A stretch of 51,887 bases of DNA from Pseudorhizobium pelagicum. GTDB taxonomy: Bacteria; Pseudomonadota; Alphaproteobacteria; Rhizobiales; Rhizobiaceae. Below, piece after piece: positions 10,717 to 19,701 of the stretch; within the stretch, counting starts at the first letter, position 1; each line of letters begins with the position of its first letter. Both the position numbers and the translations under genes were made by a program. The notes under the pieces are model-generated. The model worked only from the letters and a program-made list of their open reading frames with translations. It was not told the DNA's origin and did not search any database. The stretch spans positions 1-51,887 of the forward strand of contig JOKI01000028.1 in assembly GCA_000722615.1 (NCBI GenBank). The letters run 5' to 3'.

Positions 10717-11196
10717 ATGGCCGACGAAAACAACCAGGGCGCACCGAGCCCTTCGCTGAACATCCTTGCGCAGTATACGAAGGATCTTTCGTTCGAAAAT
10801 CCGGGTGCGCCGCGTTCGCTGCAGGCGCGAGACAAGGCTCCGGCGATCAACATCAACGTGAACGTCAACGCCAACCCGCTGTCGGAAAGCGATTTCGACG
10901 TGGTCCTGACGCTCAACGTCGACGCCAAGGAAGATGACAAGGTCGTCTTTGCGGCCGAACTCGTCTACGGCGGTGTCTTCCGCGTCACCGGTTTTCCGCA
11001 GGAACACATGCTGCCGGTTCTGTTCATCGAATGCCCGCGGCTGCTGTTCCCGTTCGCCCGTCAGATCGTGGCGGACGTCACCCGCAATGGCGGCTTCCCG
11101 CCGCTGATGATCGACCCGATCGATTTCGCGCAGATGTTCACGCAGCGCATGGCGCAGGAACAGGCGAAGGCCAAGGTCCAGACACTCAACAGCTGA
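10717..11196 (+). CDS. secB: Protein-export chaperone SecB
   Basis: A 159-residue SecB, the tetrameric cytoplasmic chaperone that keeps presecretory proteins unfolded and delivers them to SecA. Visible conserved blocks are [18 protein letters not shown], the [10 protein letters not shown] strand, [27 protein letters not shown], and DPIDFAQMF. The ATG at 10717 is chosen over an upstream in-frame ATG at 10699 because GAGGAA sits seven bases before it and the family begins MADEN. Termination is provided by a hairpin 28 bases beyond the stop codon that lies inside the convergent dnaQ coding end. Confidence 0.97.
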   Translation: MADENNQGAPSPSLNILAQYTKDLSFENPGAPRSLQARDKAPAININVNVNANPLSESDFDVVLTLNVDAKEDDKVVFAAELVYGGVFRVTGFPQEHMLPVLFIECPRLLFPFARQIVADVTRNGGFPPLMIDPIDFAQMFTQRMAQEQAKAKVQTLNS

Positions 11197-11217
11197 TCGT
11201 TCGGCACACGACTGATT

Positions 11218-11949
11218 TCAGGAAGCCCGGATCTGAACATCCGGGCTTTTTGCGTAGTACCGGCTCCAGAGCGCCTTGTCTCCGAGCTTTGCCACCATGG
11301 CCTCATGCGCCTGCCGTTCGGCTGGCGTCAGCCGGTTGGGCAAGGCACGGGGACGACCGGAAATGCCGCCGATGCTGATCTCGTCGATCTCGACAGTCGT
11401 CGTCGAGGTTTCGACCTCCACCAGGCCGAAGGCCGCCTGACGACCGCCGGTCATCTCGATATAGACTTCCGCCAGAAGCTCGGAGTCGAGCAGCGCGCCG
11501 TGCTTGGTGCGATGGGTGTTGTCTATTCCGTAGCGACGGCAGAGGGCATCGAGCGAATTCGGCCCCATCGGATGCTTGCGCCGCGCCAGCGAGAGCGTAT
11601 CCACGATGCTGTCGGCCGGCACCGGCGGCAAGGAGATCCGCTCGAACTCGGCGTTCATGAAGCCGATGTCGAACATCGCGTTGTGGGCGATCCACTTGGC
11701 GCCGTCGAAGAACTCGAGGAGTTCTGCCGCGATGTCTCCGAAACGCGGCTTGTCCTTGAGGAACTCATCCGTCAGGCCGTGCACGGCGAGCGCATCCGGG
11801 TGAACCTTTCGATCGCCGGGGTTCAGATAGTGGTGAAAGCTGCGACCGGTGGGGAAGTTGTTGACCAGCTCGATCGCGCCGATCTCAATCACCCGATCGA
11901 GCTTCGTCTCCAGCCCGGTGGTTTCCGTATCGAAGATGATCTCACGCAT
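11218..11949 (-). CDS. dnaQ: DNA polymerase III subunit epsilon (proofreading exonuclease)
   Basis: A 243-residue DnaQ, the 3'-5' proofreading subunit of the replicative polymerase core. The DEDDh exonuclease motifs are in order: Exo I IIFDTETTGLE (residues 4-14), Exo II AHNAMFDIGFMNAEFE, and Exo III with the histidine and aspartate in HRTKHGALLDSELLAEVYIEM. The C-terminal polymerase-contact tail follows. ATG at 11949 overlaps the coaE stop codon by eight bases; a longer frame to 12003 is rejected because homology starts at [12 protein letters not shown]. It is the last gene of a tight minus-strand operon, and its final codons contain the secB terminator hairpin. Confidence 0.96.
   Translation of the reverse strand: MREIIFDTETTGLETKLDRVIEIGAIELVNNFPTGRSFHHYLNPGDRKVHPDALAVHGLTDEFLKDKPRFGDIAAELLEFFDGAKWIAHNAMFDIGFMNAEFERISLPPVPADSIVDTLSLARRKHPMGPNSLDALCRRYGIDNTHRTKHGALLDSELLAEVYIEMTGGRQAAFGLVEVETSTTTVEIDEISIGGISGRPRALPNRLTPAERQAHEAMVAKLGDKALWSRYYAKSPDVQIRAS
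11224..11251 (+). terminator. Rho-independent terminator of secB (inside the dnaQ 3' end)
   Basis: A 9-bp perfect stem (AGCCCGGAT, loop CTGAAC, ATCCGGGCT) is followed on the plus strand by five T. It lies 28 bases after the secB stop codon, entirely within the last codons of dnaQ on the other strand. Confidence 0.85.
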
Positions 11950-12550
11950 GGGATGTCTCGCTTTTCCTGCCGGCGCGCAGCGCCGCAATGATCTCATCGA
12001 CACGACTGCGCGCCGCTTCCATACCCTCCCCCGTATCGATCAGGAAATCGGCTTTCCGGCGTTTTACCTGATCGGGGACCTGGCGGGCCAGAATCAGTTC
12101 AAATTTTTCCACAGTCATGCCCGGGCGTGCAAGCACCCGCTCGCGCTGGATCCGTGGATCACAGGTGACGACCACAACGACATCGACGCGCTTTTCACCG
12201 CCGACCTCGAACAGAAGGGGGATGTCGAGAACGATCATATCGTCGCCGGCGGCCTGGCGTGCCTGGACGAACTGCGCCTCCCGCTGACGCACCAAGGGAT
12301 GAACGATCGCTTCGAGATCCTTGAAGCGCGACGGATCCGCCGCCAGCTGGCGGGCCAGTTCCTGGCGATCCACGCTTCCGTCCGCAATGCTGCCGGGAAA
12401 AGCCTTGCCGATCGGTTCGACGGCCTCGGAGCGGTAGAGATCATGGACGACGGCATCGGCATCGTTCACGGCAAGGCCGGCCTCGGCAAACATCCGGGCC
12501 GTCGTCGACTTGCCCATGCCGATCGAGCCGGTCAATCCGATGACGATCAT
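11942..12550 (-). CDS. coaE: Dephospho-CoA kinase
   Basis: A 202-residue CoaE, which phosphorylates the 3'-hydroxyl of dephospho-CoA in the last step of coenzyme A synthesis. The P-loop GSIGMGKS occupies residues 8-15, followed by [21 protein letters not shown] and the LID region [18 protein letters not shown]. The ATG at 12550 overlaps the aroE stop by four bases, and its own stop lies eight bases inside dnaQ, so the genes aroE-coaE-dnaQ are translationally coupled. Length is normal and no oddities are seen. Confidence 0.97.
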   Translation of the reverse strand: MIVIGLTGSIGMGKSTTARMFAEAGLAVNDADAVVHDLYRSEAVEPIGKAFPGSIADGSVDRQELARQLAADPSRFKDLEAIVHPLVRQREAQFVQARQAAGDDMIVLDIPLLFEVGGEKRVDVVVVVTCDPRIQRERVLARPGMTVEKFELILARQVPDQVKRRKADFLIDTGEGMEAARSRVDEIIAALRAGRKSETSHA

Positions 12551-13404
12551 CCGTGCCGCTCCATGTCTGCGATCACGAGCGCCCGAAGCGTCTCATCCAC
12601 CACCGGGCGGACGCCAAACCATTTTTCAAAACCGGGCACCGCCTGATGCAGCAACATGCCGAGGCCATCGACCGTCGCAAGACCCTGGGATTGCGCCTGC
12701 GCGAGGATCGGCGTTTTCAGGGGGACGTAGACGATATCGGTCACCAGAGCGCCCGGGGCCATTGCGGAGAAATCCATGGCGGGCGCCTCCTCGCCATCCA
12801 TGCCAAGCGAGGTGGTGTTGACGAACAGGCCCGCACCTTGCGTTACCTCCGCCAGGGCCGCCATGGGATGAGCATGAACGCTGGTGCCGAAGCGGTCCGC
12901 CAGTTCCTCGGCTCTTGTCGGGGTGCGGTTGACCACATGGATCTCATCGACACCGCGGTCGCGCAGGGCATAGATGACAGCGCGGCTGGCGCCGCCGGCA
13001 CCGAGGACGACGGCCTTCTGCGCCTGATCCCAGCCCGGATGCCGCTCGTCCAGATTGGCGGCGAAGCCATGGGCGTCGGTATTGGTCGCATGCAGCACGC
13101 CGTCTTCGAGCCAGAGCGTGTTTGCGGCACCGAGTTCCCCGGCGATGGAATCGACCTTGTCGGCGAGAAGGCAGGCCATCTCCTTGTGCGGGATCGTCAC
13201 ATTGCCGCCGACATAGGGCGATGCCCCGGACTTCAGGCCCGCGATGAAATCAGCAAAGTCGTCGGCTGCCACCGGCTCTGCCCGGTAGTCCCCATTGATC
13301 CCGTGCTGCCTGAGCCAGTGGCCGTGGATCAGCGGCGAGCGCGAGTGCTTGACCGGCCAGCCGGTGACGAAAGCCTTAACCATGGTTTCACGTGAATCAG
13401 CCAT
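12547..13404 (-). CDS. aroE: Shikimate dehydrogenase
   Basis: A 285-residue AroE, the NADPH-dependent reductase of 3-dehydroshikimate in the aromatic amino-acid pathway. Motifs seen are [13 protein letters not shown] (substrate pocket), [10 protein letters not shown] with the catalytic lysine, NTDAHGF, the dinucleotide fold [16 protein letters not shown], and the NRT specificity loop. The frame is open much further upstream, but homology begins near residue 1 of the form used here ([16 protein letters not shown]). Both candidate starts, 13404 and 13383, have weak ribosome sites; 13404 gives the common rhizobial length and overlaps the maf stop. A parS-like site overlaps its first codons. Confidence 0.95.
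   Translation of the reverse strand: MADSRETMVKAFVTGWPVKHSRSPLIHGHWLRQHGINGDYRAEPVAADDFADFIAGLKSGASPYVGGNVTIPHKEMACLLADKVDSIAGELGAANTLWLEDGVLHATNTDAHGFAANLDERHPGWDQAQKAVVLGAGGASRAVIYALRDRGVDEIHVVNRTPTRAEELADRFGTSVHAHPMAALAEVTQGAGLFVNTTSLGMDGEEAPAMDFSAMAPGALVTDIVYVPLKTPILAQAQSQGLATVDGLGMLLHQAVPGFEKWFGVRPVVDETLRALVIADMERHG
13384..13399. promoter_or_regulatory. parS-like ParB binding site at the maf/aroE overlap
   Basis: Read on the minus strand this is TGATTCACGTGAAACC, 14 of 16 matches to the parS consensus. Its first three bases are the TGA stop codon of maf, and the whole site lies inside the first codons of aroE. It is about 1.6 kb left of the predicted origin. Confidence 0.75.
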
Positions 13405-13996
13405 CGATGGCACGCAGATCCCGAAGCTTGTCCAGGAGCGGCAGCATGGGCAGCCCCAGGATGGTGAAATAGTCTCCCCGGATTTCCGAGAAGAGCTGGA
13501 TACCCTCGCCTTCCAGCTGATATGCGCCGACGCTTCCCAGAAGCTTCTCGCCGCACCGGGCGACATAGCGTTCCACGAAATCGGCTGAGAGCGTCCGGAC
13601 CGTCAGATCCGCGTGCGAGAGATGATCCCAGAGGACTTCGCCATCCCTTGCCAGCGCGATGCCGCTGTTGAGGCTGTGTGTCTTTCCCGAGAGGGACAGC
13701 ACATGGCGCTTCGCCTCCTCCACATCCTTCGGCTTGTGATAGACGCGCTCGCCGAGCGACATCGTCTGGTCCGAGCCGATGACGAGCGCACCGGTCATGC
13801 GGCGGCTGACCTCGAGCGCCTTGGCGCGTGCCAGTTCGACGGCGACCTGTTCGGGACGGGCATGGGTGTCTTCCAGGGCAGCCTCGATCCGCCGTTCGTC
13901 AATATCGGCCGCAACCGCCTCGAAGACGAGGCCGGCGTTTTCCATCAGCATGCGACGGAAGGGGCTGGACGAGGCCAGAACAAGCTGCGGTGCCAC
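13397..13996 (-). CDS. maf: Maf-family nucleotide pyrophosphatase
   Basis: A 199-residue Maf/HAM1-like protein that hydrolyses non-canonical or canonical nucleoside triphosphates to monophosphates, a house-cleaning and septum-linked function. The N-terminal signature [18 protein letters not shown], the core [20 protein letters not shown], and [14 protein letters not shown] are present. The start is GTG at 13996 with an AAGGAGAG Shine-Dalgarno sequence; the longer open frame to 14110 is rejected because it has no family homology before that point. It is 32 bases downstream of the PpsR-like gene and overlaps aroE by eight bases, as the second gene of the operon. The exact substrate subfamily (dTTP/UTP versus m7GTP) is not determined here. 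Confidence 0.93.
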   Translation of the reverse strand: MAPQLVLASSSPFRRMLMENAGLVFEAVAADIDERRIEAALEDTHARPEQVAVELARAKALEVSRRMTGALVIGSDQTMSLGERVYHKPKDVEEAKRHVLSLSGKTHSLNSGIALARDGEVLWDHLSHADLTVRTLSADFVERYVARCGEKLLGSVGAYQLEGEGIQLFSEIRGDYFTILGLPMLPLLDKLRDLRAIDG

Positions 13997-14028
13997 GGCG
14001 CCTTCTCTCCTTATACAGTTGCGGCGGC

Positions 14029-14850
14029 TTATCTCAGCTTGTCGCGCAGCGCAACGATTGCGGCGGCCGTCTCCTCGATCGAGCGGCGGGTGACATCGAT
14101 GATCGGCCAACCATGGCGGGCACAGAGGGTTCGCGCGTGCTTGAGCTCCTCCTGAATGGTTGCCCGGTCGGTGTAGTACCGCCGATCGAAGCCCTGCGTC
14201 GTCCCGAGTTCGCGGTTTTCGCGAACCTGCGAGATGCGTTCGGTGGTGGCGATCAGTCCGACGACCAGCGGTCTGCTTGCCTGCAGCAGGCTTTGGGGAA
14301 GTTCGGCACCGACGACGATCGGCATGTTGGCCGTCTTGATGCCGCGGTTGGCGAGATAGATGCTGGTCGGCGTTTTCGACGTGCGGCTGATGCCGACCAG
14401 CACGACATCGGCCTGATCGTAATCTTCCGGCAGCTGCCCATCGTCGTGGTCCATCGTGAAGTTCAGCGCATCCATGCGCGCGAAGTAACTCTCGTCCAGA
14501 TCATGCTGCGCGCCGACCCGCCGGCGCGAAGGGGAACCCAGGTAGGTCTGGAACGTTGCGATGACGGGTTCGAGAACGTTGACGCTCGGCGTGCCGATCT
14601 CGCGGCAGCGCATGTCGACGAGATGAGAAAGCTCCTGATCCACGAGGGTATAGAGAACGATGCCGGGCTGGCGATCTATCGCCTCGAGCACCGACAAGAG
14701 CTGCTTCCTGTTTCGCACCAGCGGGTAGACATGCTCGACGGCGGTGGAGCCCTGGAACTGCACGGAGGCCGCGCGGCCTGCCGAGATCAGCGTCTCGCCC
14801 GTGGAGTCAGAAATCAGGTGCAAATGAAAGAAGTTTTTCTTGTTCTCCAC
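14029..14850 (-). CDS. Pyruvate,phosphate/water dikinase regulatory protein (PpsR/PDRP, DUF299)
   Basis: A 273-residue bifunctional kinase/pyrophosphorylase of the DUF299 family, which inactivates pyruvate phosphate dikinase or PEP synthase by ADP-dependent phosphorylation and reactivates it by phosphorolysis. The N-terminal [13 protein letters not shown] and the P-loop-like [21 protein letters not shown] are diagnostic. The start is a GTG at 14850 with AAAGGG upstream. It heads the PpsR-maf-aroE-coaE-dnaQ operon and directly borders the predicted origin, so its promoter must lie inside that region. A PpdK target gene is not in the window. In rhizobia PpdK is the more likely target; that is inference. 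Confidence 0.92.
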   Translation of the reverse strand: MENKKNFFHLHLISDSTGETLISAGRAASVQFQGSTAVEHVYPLVRNRKQLLSVLEAIDRQPGIVLYTLVDQELSHLVDMRCREIGTPSVNVLEPVIATFQTYLGSPSRRRVGAQHDLDESYFARMDALNFTMDHDDGQLPEDYDQADVVLVGISRTSKTPTSIYLANRGIKTANMPIVVGAELPQSLLQASRPLVVGLIATTERISQVRENRELGTTQGFDRRYYTDRATIQEELKHARTLCARHGWPIIDVTRRSIEETAAAIVALRDKLR

Positions 14851-14976
14851 GCTGTTATTTACCCTTTGTTGATAACCCGGGAGAACCGGTCGCCAAATGC
14901 AGGTGGTGCCGAGGGGGTGGGGAAAACCTGCGACTTGTCCACATAAGGGACCGGGTGCAGGGAAATCCAGAGCCTA

Positions 14977-14985
14977 TGTGGATAA
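14977..14985 (-). promoter_or_regulatory. DnaA box (perfect)
   Basis: TGTGGATAA, the reverse complement of the 9-mer TTATCCACA, in the predicted origin. It is opposed to the perfect box at 15024. Confidence 0.8.
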
Positions 14986-15023
14986 CGGTGACAACATCGA
15001 ACTGGACTTCATCCTTCCCCACG

Positions 15024-15032
15024 TTATCCACA
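15024..15032 (+). promoter_or_regulatory. DnaA box (perfect)
   Basis: TTATCCACA, an exact match to the consensus DnaA box, about 170 bases from the AT-rich block that precedes hemE. Confidence 0.8.
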
Positions 15033-15251
15033 ATCCGGAGCCTCTTATCGAATGCATCATGTATCGGAAAGATTTGGCAGATTTGCACTTGTCCCCAGAC
15101 GCTGCCGGTTTGCCTCGGTGGCTGTACACCTGTTGACCTTGAAGTGGCCGATTGTCGCGCTTGGAGTGGAGGACGTTTAATCCTTGATAGTCACCGACTC
15201 TAAGAAATAGAAAGCCTTTAAGATTCAATTTTATTATTTAGGAGGAAAACC

Positions 15252-16283
15252 TTGACCGCCCCAGTCAGGAAGATCATAGCGGTCCTAGAAGGACAGACGG
15301 TATCGCCACCCCCGATCTGGCTCATGAGGCAGGCAGGACGCTATCTGCCGGAATATCGCGCTACCCGTGCGGAGGCCGGAAGCTTCCTCGATCTCTGTTA
15401 TTCGCCGAAGCATGCGGTGGAGGTCACGCTCCAGCCGATCCGCCGTTATGGCTTCGATGCCTCGATCCTGTTTTCCGACATCCTGGTCATTCCCGACGCC
15501 CTGAACCGCAACGTTCGGTTCGTGCAGGGAGAAGGGCCGCAGATGGATCCGATCTCGGAGTCGGAGATCGACCTGCTCGACCCGAAGGGCGTCCTGGATC
15601 ACCTCCAGCCGGTGCTGGAAACGGTCCGCCGACTGCGCCAGGAGCTGCCTGCGGAGACGACGCTGCTCGGCTTCTGCGGCGCGCCATGGACCGTGGCCAC
15701 CTACATGATCGCCGGCCATGGGACGCCCGACCAGGCGCCTGCCCGCCTGTTTGCCTACCGTCATCCGGCACCCTTCAAGAAGCTCCTGACGCTGCTTGCG
15801 GATATCTCCGCGGAGTATCTGATTGCCCAGATCGATGCGGGCGCTGACGCGGTGCAGATCTTCGATTCCTGGGCCGGTGTGCTCGGTGAGGAGGAGTTCA
15901 AGCGCTACGCCCTGCAGCCGGTGGCGAGAATGATCCGGACGGTGCGGGCAGCCCGCCCCGGCGCCAAGATCATCGCCTTCGCCAAGGGTGCGGGCATGAA
16001 CCTGAAGACCTACCGGCAGGGCACGGATGCGGATGCGATCGGGCTCGACTGGACCGTTCCGCTGTCGTTTGCAGCCGAGCTGCAGAAGGACGGTCCGGTT
16101 CAGGGCAATCTCGATCCGATGCGGGTGGTGGCCGGCGGCAAGGCGATGGAAGAGGGCATCGACGCCATCCTGCAGGCGCTTGGGCATGGTCCGCTGATCT
16201 TCAACCTCGGTCACGGCATCACGCCCGAGGCGGATCCGGAGCATGTGGCGGAACTGGTGCGGCGCGTGCGGGGAACGGCGTGA
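15252..16283 (+). CDS. hemE: Uroporphyrinogen decarboxylase
   Basis: A 343-residue HemE, which removes the four acetate carboxyls of uroporphyrinogen III to give coproporphyrinogen III in haem synthesis. The N-terminal signature [16 protein letters not shown] is complete, with [13 protein letters not shown] and the [15 protein letters not shown] block behind it. The start is a TTG with a strong AGGAGGA six bases upstream; the ribosome site abuts the AT-rich part of the origin, so hemE expression and origin unwinding share DNA. The stop overlaps the hemJ start by one base (TGATG), giving a haem operon. Its position directly beside the origin is the known alphaproteobacterial arrangement. Confidence 0.97.
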   Translation: MTAPVRKIIAVLEGQTVSPPPIWLMRQAGRYLPEYRATRAEAGSFLDLCYSPKHAVEVTLQPIRRYGFDASILFSDILVIPDALNRNVRFVQGEGPQMDPISESEIDLLDPKGVLDHLQPVLETVRRLRQELPAETTLLGFCGAPWTVATYMIAGHGTPDQAPARLFAYRHPAPFKKLLTLLADISAEYLIAQIDAGADAVQIFDSWAGVLGEEEFKRYALQPVARMIRTVRAARPGAKIIAFAKGAGMNLKTYRQGTDADAIGLDWTVPLSFAAELQKDGPVQGNLDPMRVVAGGKAMEEGIDAILQALGHGPLIFNLGHGITPEADPEHVAELVRRVRGTA

Positions 16284-16828
16284 TGGCAGAGGCGGAAAAG
16301 CAGGTTTCGACAAGTGCCGGCCGCCGCGCCGGGCTGCGGGCCTATATGGCGCTTGGTGTCTTCATCGCGATCATCATCGGGCTCTACCTGGGCCAGCCGG
16401 ACAGTTTCTCCCGCTGGATGACGGCGCTGCATGTCGTGGCGGTGATCTCCTGGATGGCGGGACTGCTCTACATGCCGCGGCTGTTCATCTACCACAGCGA
16501 TGCGGCACCCGGCTCCGAGCAGTCGGAAACCTTCAAGGTCATGGAGCAGCGCCTTCTGAAGGTGATCATGAACCCGGCGATGATGATCACCTGGGGTCTT
16601 GGGCTCTACCTGGCCTGGGACGTGTTCCGTTTCCAGGGGGGCTGGCTGCATGCCAAGATCGCACTGGTCGTCCTGCTGACGGTGGTGCATGTCCTGTTCA
16701 GTCGGGCGGTGCGTGGATTTGCGGCCGACGGCCCCCGGAAGTCGCCGCGTTACTGGCGGATGATGAACGAGGCGCCGACCTTGCTGATGATCGCCATCGT
16801 GATCCTGGTCATCGTCAAGCCTTTCTAG
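16283..16828 (+). CDS. hemJ: Protoporphyrinogen IX oxidase HemJ
   Basis: A 181-residue integral membrane protein of the HemJ family, the haem-dependent protoporphyrinogen oxidase used by most alphaproteobacteria. Its four hydrophobic segments lie at roughly residues 23-40, 49-70, 98-120 and 155-180. The signature LHVVAVISWMAGLLYMPRLFIYH contains the conserved histidine and arginine, and VHVLFSRAVRGFA follows. The ATG at 16283 overlaps the hemE stop; a GTG one codon earlier is also possible. The pair hemE-hemJ covers two non-adjacent steps of haem synthesis. Confidence 0.93.
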   Translation: MAEAEKQVSTSAGRRAGLRAYMALGVFIAIIIGLYLGQPDSFSRWMTALHVVAVISWMAGLLYMPRLFIYHSDAAPGSEQSETFKVMEQRLLKVIMNPAMMITWGLGLYLAWDVFRFQGGWLHAKIALVVLLTVVHVLFSRAVRGFAADGPRKSPRYWRMMNEAPTLLMIAIVILVIVKPF

Positions 16829-16853
16829 ACGCCCGTCCGAATTCGGAGAAGAA

Positions 16854-16925
16854 ATGTCCGTAGCCCCTTGCGGCGGGCTGCGGGACCCGCTAGTTTCGCG
16901 ATCTCATCTCGTGGCATGCGTGTAA
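16854..16925 (+). CDS. Possible leader peptide upstream of rho (23 codons)
   Basis: A short frame of 23 codons in the 181-bp gap between hemJ and rho. It begins ATG at 16854 with GGAGAAGAA directly upstream, which is the best ribosome site in the gap, and ends at TAA 16923-16925. It is in the same frame as rho, which starts 84 bases after the stop. The peptide begins MSVAPCGGL and has no known similarity I can name. It may be a regulatory upstream ORF in the rho leader or merely chance. E. coli rho is autoregulated through its leader, but no such ORF is required there. Confidence 0.3.
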   Translation: MSVAPCGGLRDPLVSRSHLVACV

Positions 16926-17009
16926 TTGCTCATACTCCCCGGAAAACTCCGCGGTCGAGAGTTTCACCGGCACGCCTTTTTCCCCATCTATGCTCAACGT
17001 GGTCCCTTC

Positions 17010-18275
17010 ATGGCTGAAATGAAGCTTCAAGAACTCAAAAGCAAATCGCCGACCGATTTGCTGACCTTCGCGGAATCGCTCGAGGTCGAAAACGCCAGCA
17101 CGATGCGCAAGCAGGAGCTGATGTTCGCGATCCTCAAGGTTCTGGCGAGCCAGGATGTGGAAATCATCGGCGAAGGCGTGGTGGAAGTGCTGCAGGACGG
17201 CTTCGGCTTCCTGCGCTCTGCAAATGCCAACTATCTGCCCGGCCCCGACGATATCTATATTTCTCCCTCACAGATCCGCCGGTTCTCGCTGAAGACGGGC
17301 GATACCGTCGAGGGTCCGATCCGCGGACCCAAGGAAGGCGAACGCTATTTCGCGCTCCTCAAGGTCAACACGATCAACTTCGACGATCCGGAAAAGATTC
17401 GCCACAAGGTTCATTTCGACAATCTGACGCCGCTTTATCCAAACGACCGGTTCAAGATGGAGCTGGAAGTCCCGACGTCGAAGGATCTTTCCGCACGCGT
17501 CATCGATCTGGTGGCACCGCTCGGCAAGGGACAGCGCGGCCTGATCGTGGCCCCGCCGCGGACCGGCAAGACGGTTCTGCTCCAGAATATCGCCCACTCG
17601 ATCACCGCCAATCATCCGGAATGCTATCTGATCGTCCTGCTGATCGACGAACGGCCTGAAGAAGTGACCGACATGCAGCGTTCGGTGCGCGGCGAAGTCG
17701 TGTCGTCGACCTTTGACGAACCGGCAGTGCGCCACGTGCAGGTTGCGGAGATGGTCATCGAGAAGGCCAAGCGTCTCGTTGAACACGGTCGCGACGTCGT
17801 CATCCTGCTCGATTCGATCACACGCCTGGGCCGTGCCTACAACACAGTCGTACCGTCCTCTGGCAAGGTGCTGACGGGCGGCGTGGACGCCAATGCCCTG
17901 CAGCGGCCGAAGCGCTTCTTCGGTGCAGCCCGAAACATCGAAGAAGGCGGTTCGCTGACCATCATCGCGACGGCGCTGATCGATACGGGCAGCCGCATGG
18001 ACGAGGTGATCTTCGAAGAGTTCAAGGGTACGGGCAACTCGGAAATCGTGCTTGACCGCAAGGTCGCCGACAAGCGCATCTTCCCGTCCATGGACATCCT
18101 GAAGTCCGGGACACGCAAGGAAGACCTGCTGGTGCCACGCCAGGATCTGCAGAAGATCTTCGTGCTGCGCCGCATCCTCGCGCCGATGGGAACGACCGAT
18201 GCGATCGAGTTCCTGATCGACAAGCTGAAGCAGACGAAGAGCAACAGCGACTTCTTCGATTCGATGAACACCTAA
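17010..18275 (+). CDS. rho: Transcription termination factor Rho
   Basis: A 421-residue Rho hexameric RNA helicase. The N-terminal RNA-binding domain contains GFGFLRS (about residue 64); the P-loop APPRTGKT is at 181-188; then come [14 protein letters not shown], the Q-loop region and the R-loop/C-terminal [23 protein letters not shown]. The length and the absence of an insert match rhizobial Rho. I chose ATG at 17010 ([10 protein letters not shown]) over an in-frame TTG at 16926. The ribosome site before it is weak, which could reflect translational control. A factor-independent terminator follows it. Confidence 0.97.
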   Translation: MAEMKLQELKSKSPTDLLTFAESLEVENASTMRKQELMFAILKVLASQDVEIIGEGVVEVLQDGFGFLRSANANYLPGPDDIYISPSQIRRFSLKTGDTVEGPIRGPKEGERYFALLKVNTINFDDPEKIRHKVHFDNLTPLYPNDRFKMELEVPTSKDLSARVIDLVAPLGKGQRGLIVAPPRTGKTVLLQNIAHSITANHPECYLIVLLIDERPEEVTDMQRSVRGEVVSSTFDEPAVRHVQVAEMVIEKAKRLVEHGRDVVILLDSITRLGRAYNTVVPSSGKVLTGGVDANALQRPKRFFGAARNIEEGGSLTIIATALIDTGSRMDEVIFEEFKGTGNSEIVLDRKVADKRIFPSMDILKSGTRKEDLLVPRQDLQKIFVLRRILAPMGTTDAIEFLIDKLKQTKSNSDFFDSMNT

Positions 18276-18299
18276 ACATTAGCCGGATTCATCCGTTGG

Positions 18300-18327
18300 A
18301 ACGCCCGGCATTCGTGTCGGGCGTTTT
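18300..18327 (+). terminator. Rho-independent terminator after rho
   Basis: An 8-bp stem (AACGCCCG/CGGGCGTT) with a 10-nt loop, followed by TTTT, 25 bases past the rho stop codon. It sits 33 bases before the mnmE start. Confidence 0.75.
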
Positions 18328-18360
18328 CCGTTTCCGCCTCTATCATTCAGGTGCAACTGC

Positions 18361-19668
18361 ATGACGATGCTGCCAACGACGATCTTCGCCCTATCCAGCG
18401 GTGCATTGCCCGCCGGTGTCGCCGTGGTGCGCATCAGCGGCCTGGAGGCGTTGCCGGCTCTCCGCTTGCTGACCCGCAAGGAACTGCCGGCGCCACGCCA
18501 AGCGGCGCTCAGGACGATCGTGGGTCAAGACGGCTATGTGCTGGACCAAGCGTTGGTGCTCGTCTTCCCGGGGCCGCAGTCCTTCACCGGCGAGGACTGT
18601 GTCGAGTTGCAGCTGCATGGCAGTCGCGCCGTGGTGGCCGCCGTAATGAAGGAGCTCGCCGCTATCGATGGCCTGCGCGCAGCGGAGGCGGGAGAGTTCT
18701 CTCGGCGGGCATTCGAAAACGGCCGGATCGACCTTGTCGAAGCCGAAGGTCTTTCGGAACTGATTGCGGCCGAAACCGAAATGCAGCGACGGCTTGCGGT
18801 CGAACAGAGCTTCGGCGGCCAGTCCGCGCTCTATGAGGGCTGGGCAAAGCGACTGACGCACGCCCGCGCCATGATCGAGGCGGACCTGGATTTTTCCGAT
18901 GAAGAGGATGTCCCGGGGTCCGTGGCCGACAGCGTCAGCGGAGACCTCATCGTCCTGCAGCAGGAGTTGCGGCGGCACGTCGAGGCGGCGCGGGCCGGTG
19001 AGATCATCCGGGACGGTTACAAGGTTGCCATCGTCGGGAGGCCGAACGCGGGCAAATCCAGCCTGCTGAATGCGCTTGCAAACCGAGATGTCGCAATCGT
19101 CACCGACGTTGCCGGGACGACGAGAGACGTGTTGCAGGTGGATCTCGACATGGACGGCTACCTCGTGCGGCTGTTCGATACGGCCGGACTCCGAGAGAGC
19201 AGCGATGTGGTGGAACAGGAAGGCATCCGACGCGCGCATGATGTCATCGGAAAGGCGGACCTCGTCCTGCTGTTGGAAGAGATCGATTCGGAACCGGAAC
19301 ATACCGTTATCCCCAATAACAAGGATTTGCTGCGCGTCGGCAGCAAGCTGGACCTGCACGGACCGTCGCCGGCCTATGATCTCTGTATCTCGGTAAGGGA
19401 CGAGGATGGGTTGGAGCCGTTGCGGGAGGCTATTCGGCTACGGGTACGTAAGATCTGGTCCGGCTCGATAGCCCCCACCCGACAGCGTCAGCTTGAATTG
19501 CTGCTGGATGCTTCCAATTCCGTCTCAGAAGCGTTAAAGGCGGGGCAACCCGAGCTTCGGGCAGAAAATCTGCGGACAGCGGCTGTTGCGCTGGGCAGGA
19601 TCACCGGAGCCGTCGATGTCGAGCAATTGCTGGACGTCATCTTTTCGCAGTTTTGTATCGGCAAATGA
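18361..19668 (+). CDS. mnmE: tRNA modification GTPase MnmE (TrmE)
   Basis: A 435-residue MnmE, which with MnmG installs the 5-carboxymethylaminomethyl group on wobble U34 of certain tRNAs. After the N-terminal tetrahydrofolate-binding domain come the G1 motif GRPNAGKSS (226-234), G2 AGTTRD (251-256), G3 DTAG (273-276) and a G4-like GSKLDL. The C-terminal CIGK tetrapeptide supplies the catalytic cysteine. Its TGA stop codon is the first three bases of a parS-like site. It is the first gene of mnmE-mnmG-rsmG-parA-parB, with 33 bases to mnmG. Confidence 0.96.
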   Translation: MTMLPTTIFALSSGALPAGVAVVRISGLEALPALRLLTRKELPAPRQAALRTIVGQDGYVLDQALVLVFPGPQSFTGEDCVELQLHGSRAVVAAVMKELAAIDGLRAAEAGEFSRRAFENGRIDLVEAEGLSELIAAETEMQRRLAVEQSFGGQSALYEGWAKRLTHARAMIEADLDFSDEEDVPGSVADSVSGDLIVLQQELRRHVEAARAGEIIRDGYKVAIVGRPNAGKSSLLNALANRDVAIVTDVAGTTRDVLQVDLDMDGYLVRLFDTAGLRESSDVVEQEGIRRAHDVIGKADLVLLLEEIDSEPEHTVIPNNKDLLRVGSKLDLHGPSPAYDLCISVRDEDGLEPLREAIRLRVRKIWSGSIAPTRQRQLELLLDASNSVSEALKAGQPELRAENLRTAAVALGRITGAVDVEQLLDVIFSQFCIGK

Positions 19669-19681
19669 TTCACGTGAAACA
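19666..19681. promoter_or_regulatory. parS-like ParB binding site at the mnmE stop codon
   Basis: TGATTCACGTGAAACA matches the parS consensus at 15 of 16 positions. Its first three bases are the mnmE stop codon, and it fills about half of the mnmE-mnmG gap. It lies about 4.6 kb right of the predicted origin. Confidence 0.88.
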
Positions 19682-19701
19682 CGCGGATCCGGAAGGCAGC
19701 C

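Larger units (their letters stand above)
14851..15251. other. Predicted chromosomal replication origin (oriC), hemE-proximal
   Basis: The largest non-coding segment inside the conserved core. It holds two perfect DnaA boxes in opposite orientation (TGTGGATAA at 14977-14985 and TTATCCACA at 15024-15032) and one-mismatch boxes at 14867-14875 and 14935-14943. A 40-base block at 15201-15240 has only 7 G/C. Two GANTC methylation sites lie at 15196 and 15222. In Caulobacter and in rhizobia the chromosomal origin lies beside hemE, as here. Most genes on either side point away from it, and parS-like sites flank it. The unwinding element is probably the AT-rich block just before hemE. No CtrA double site (TTAA-N7-TTAA) is obvious. 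Confidence 0.85.
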
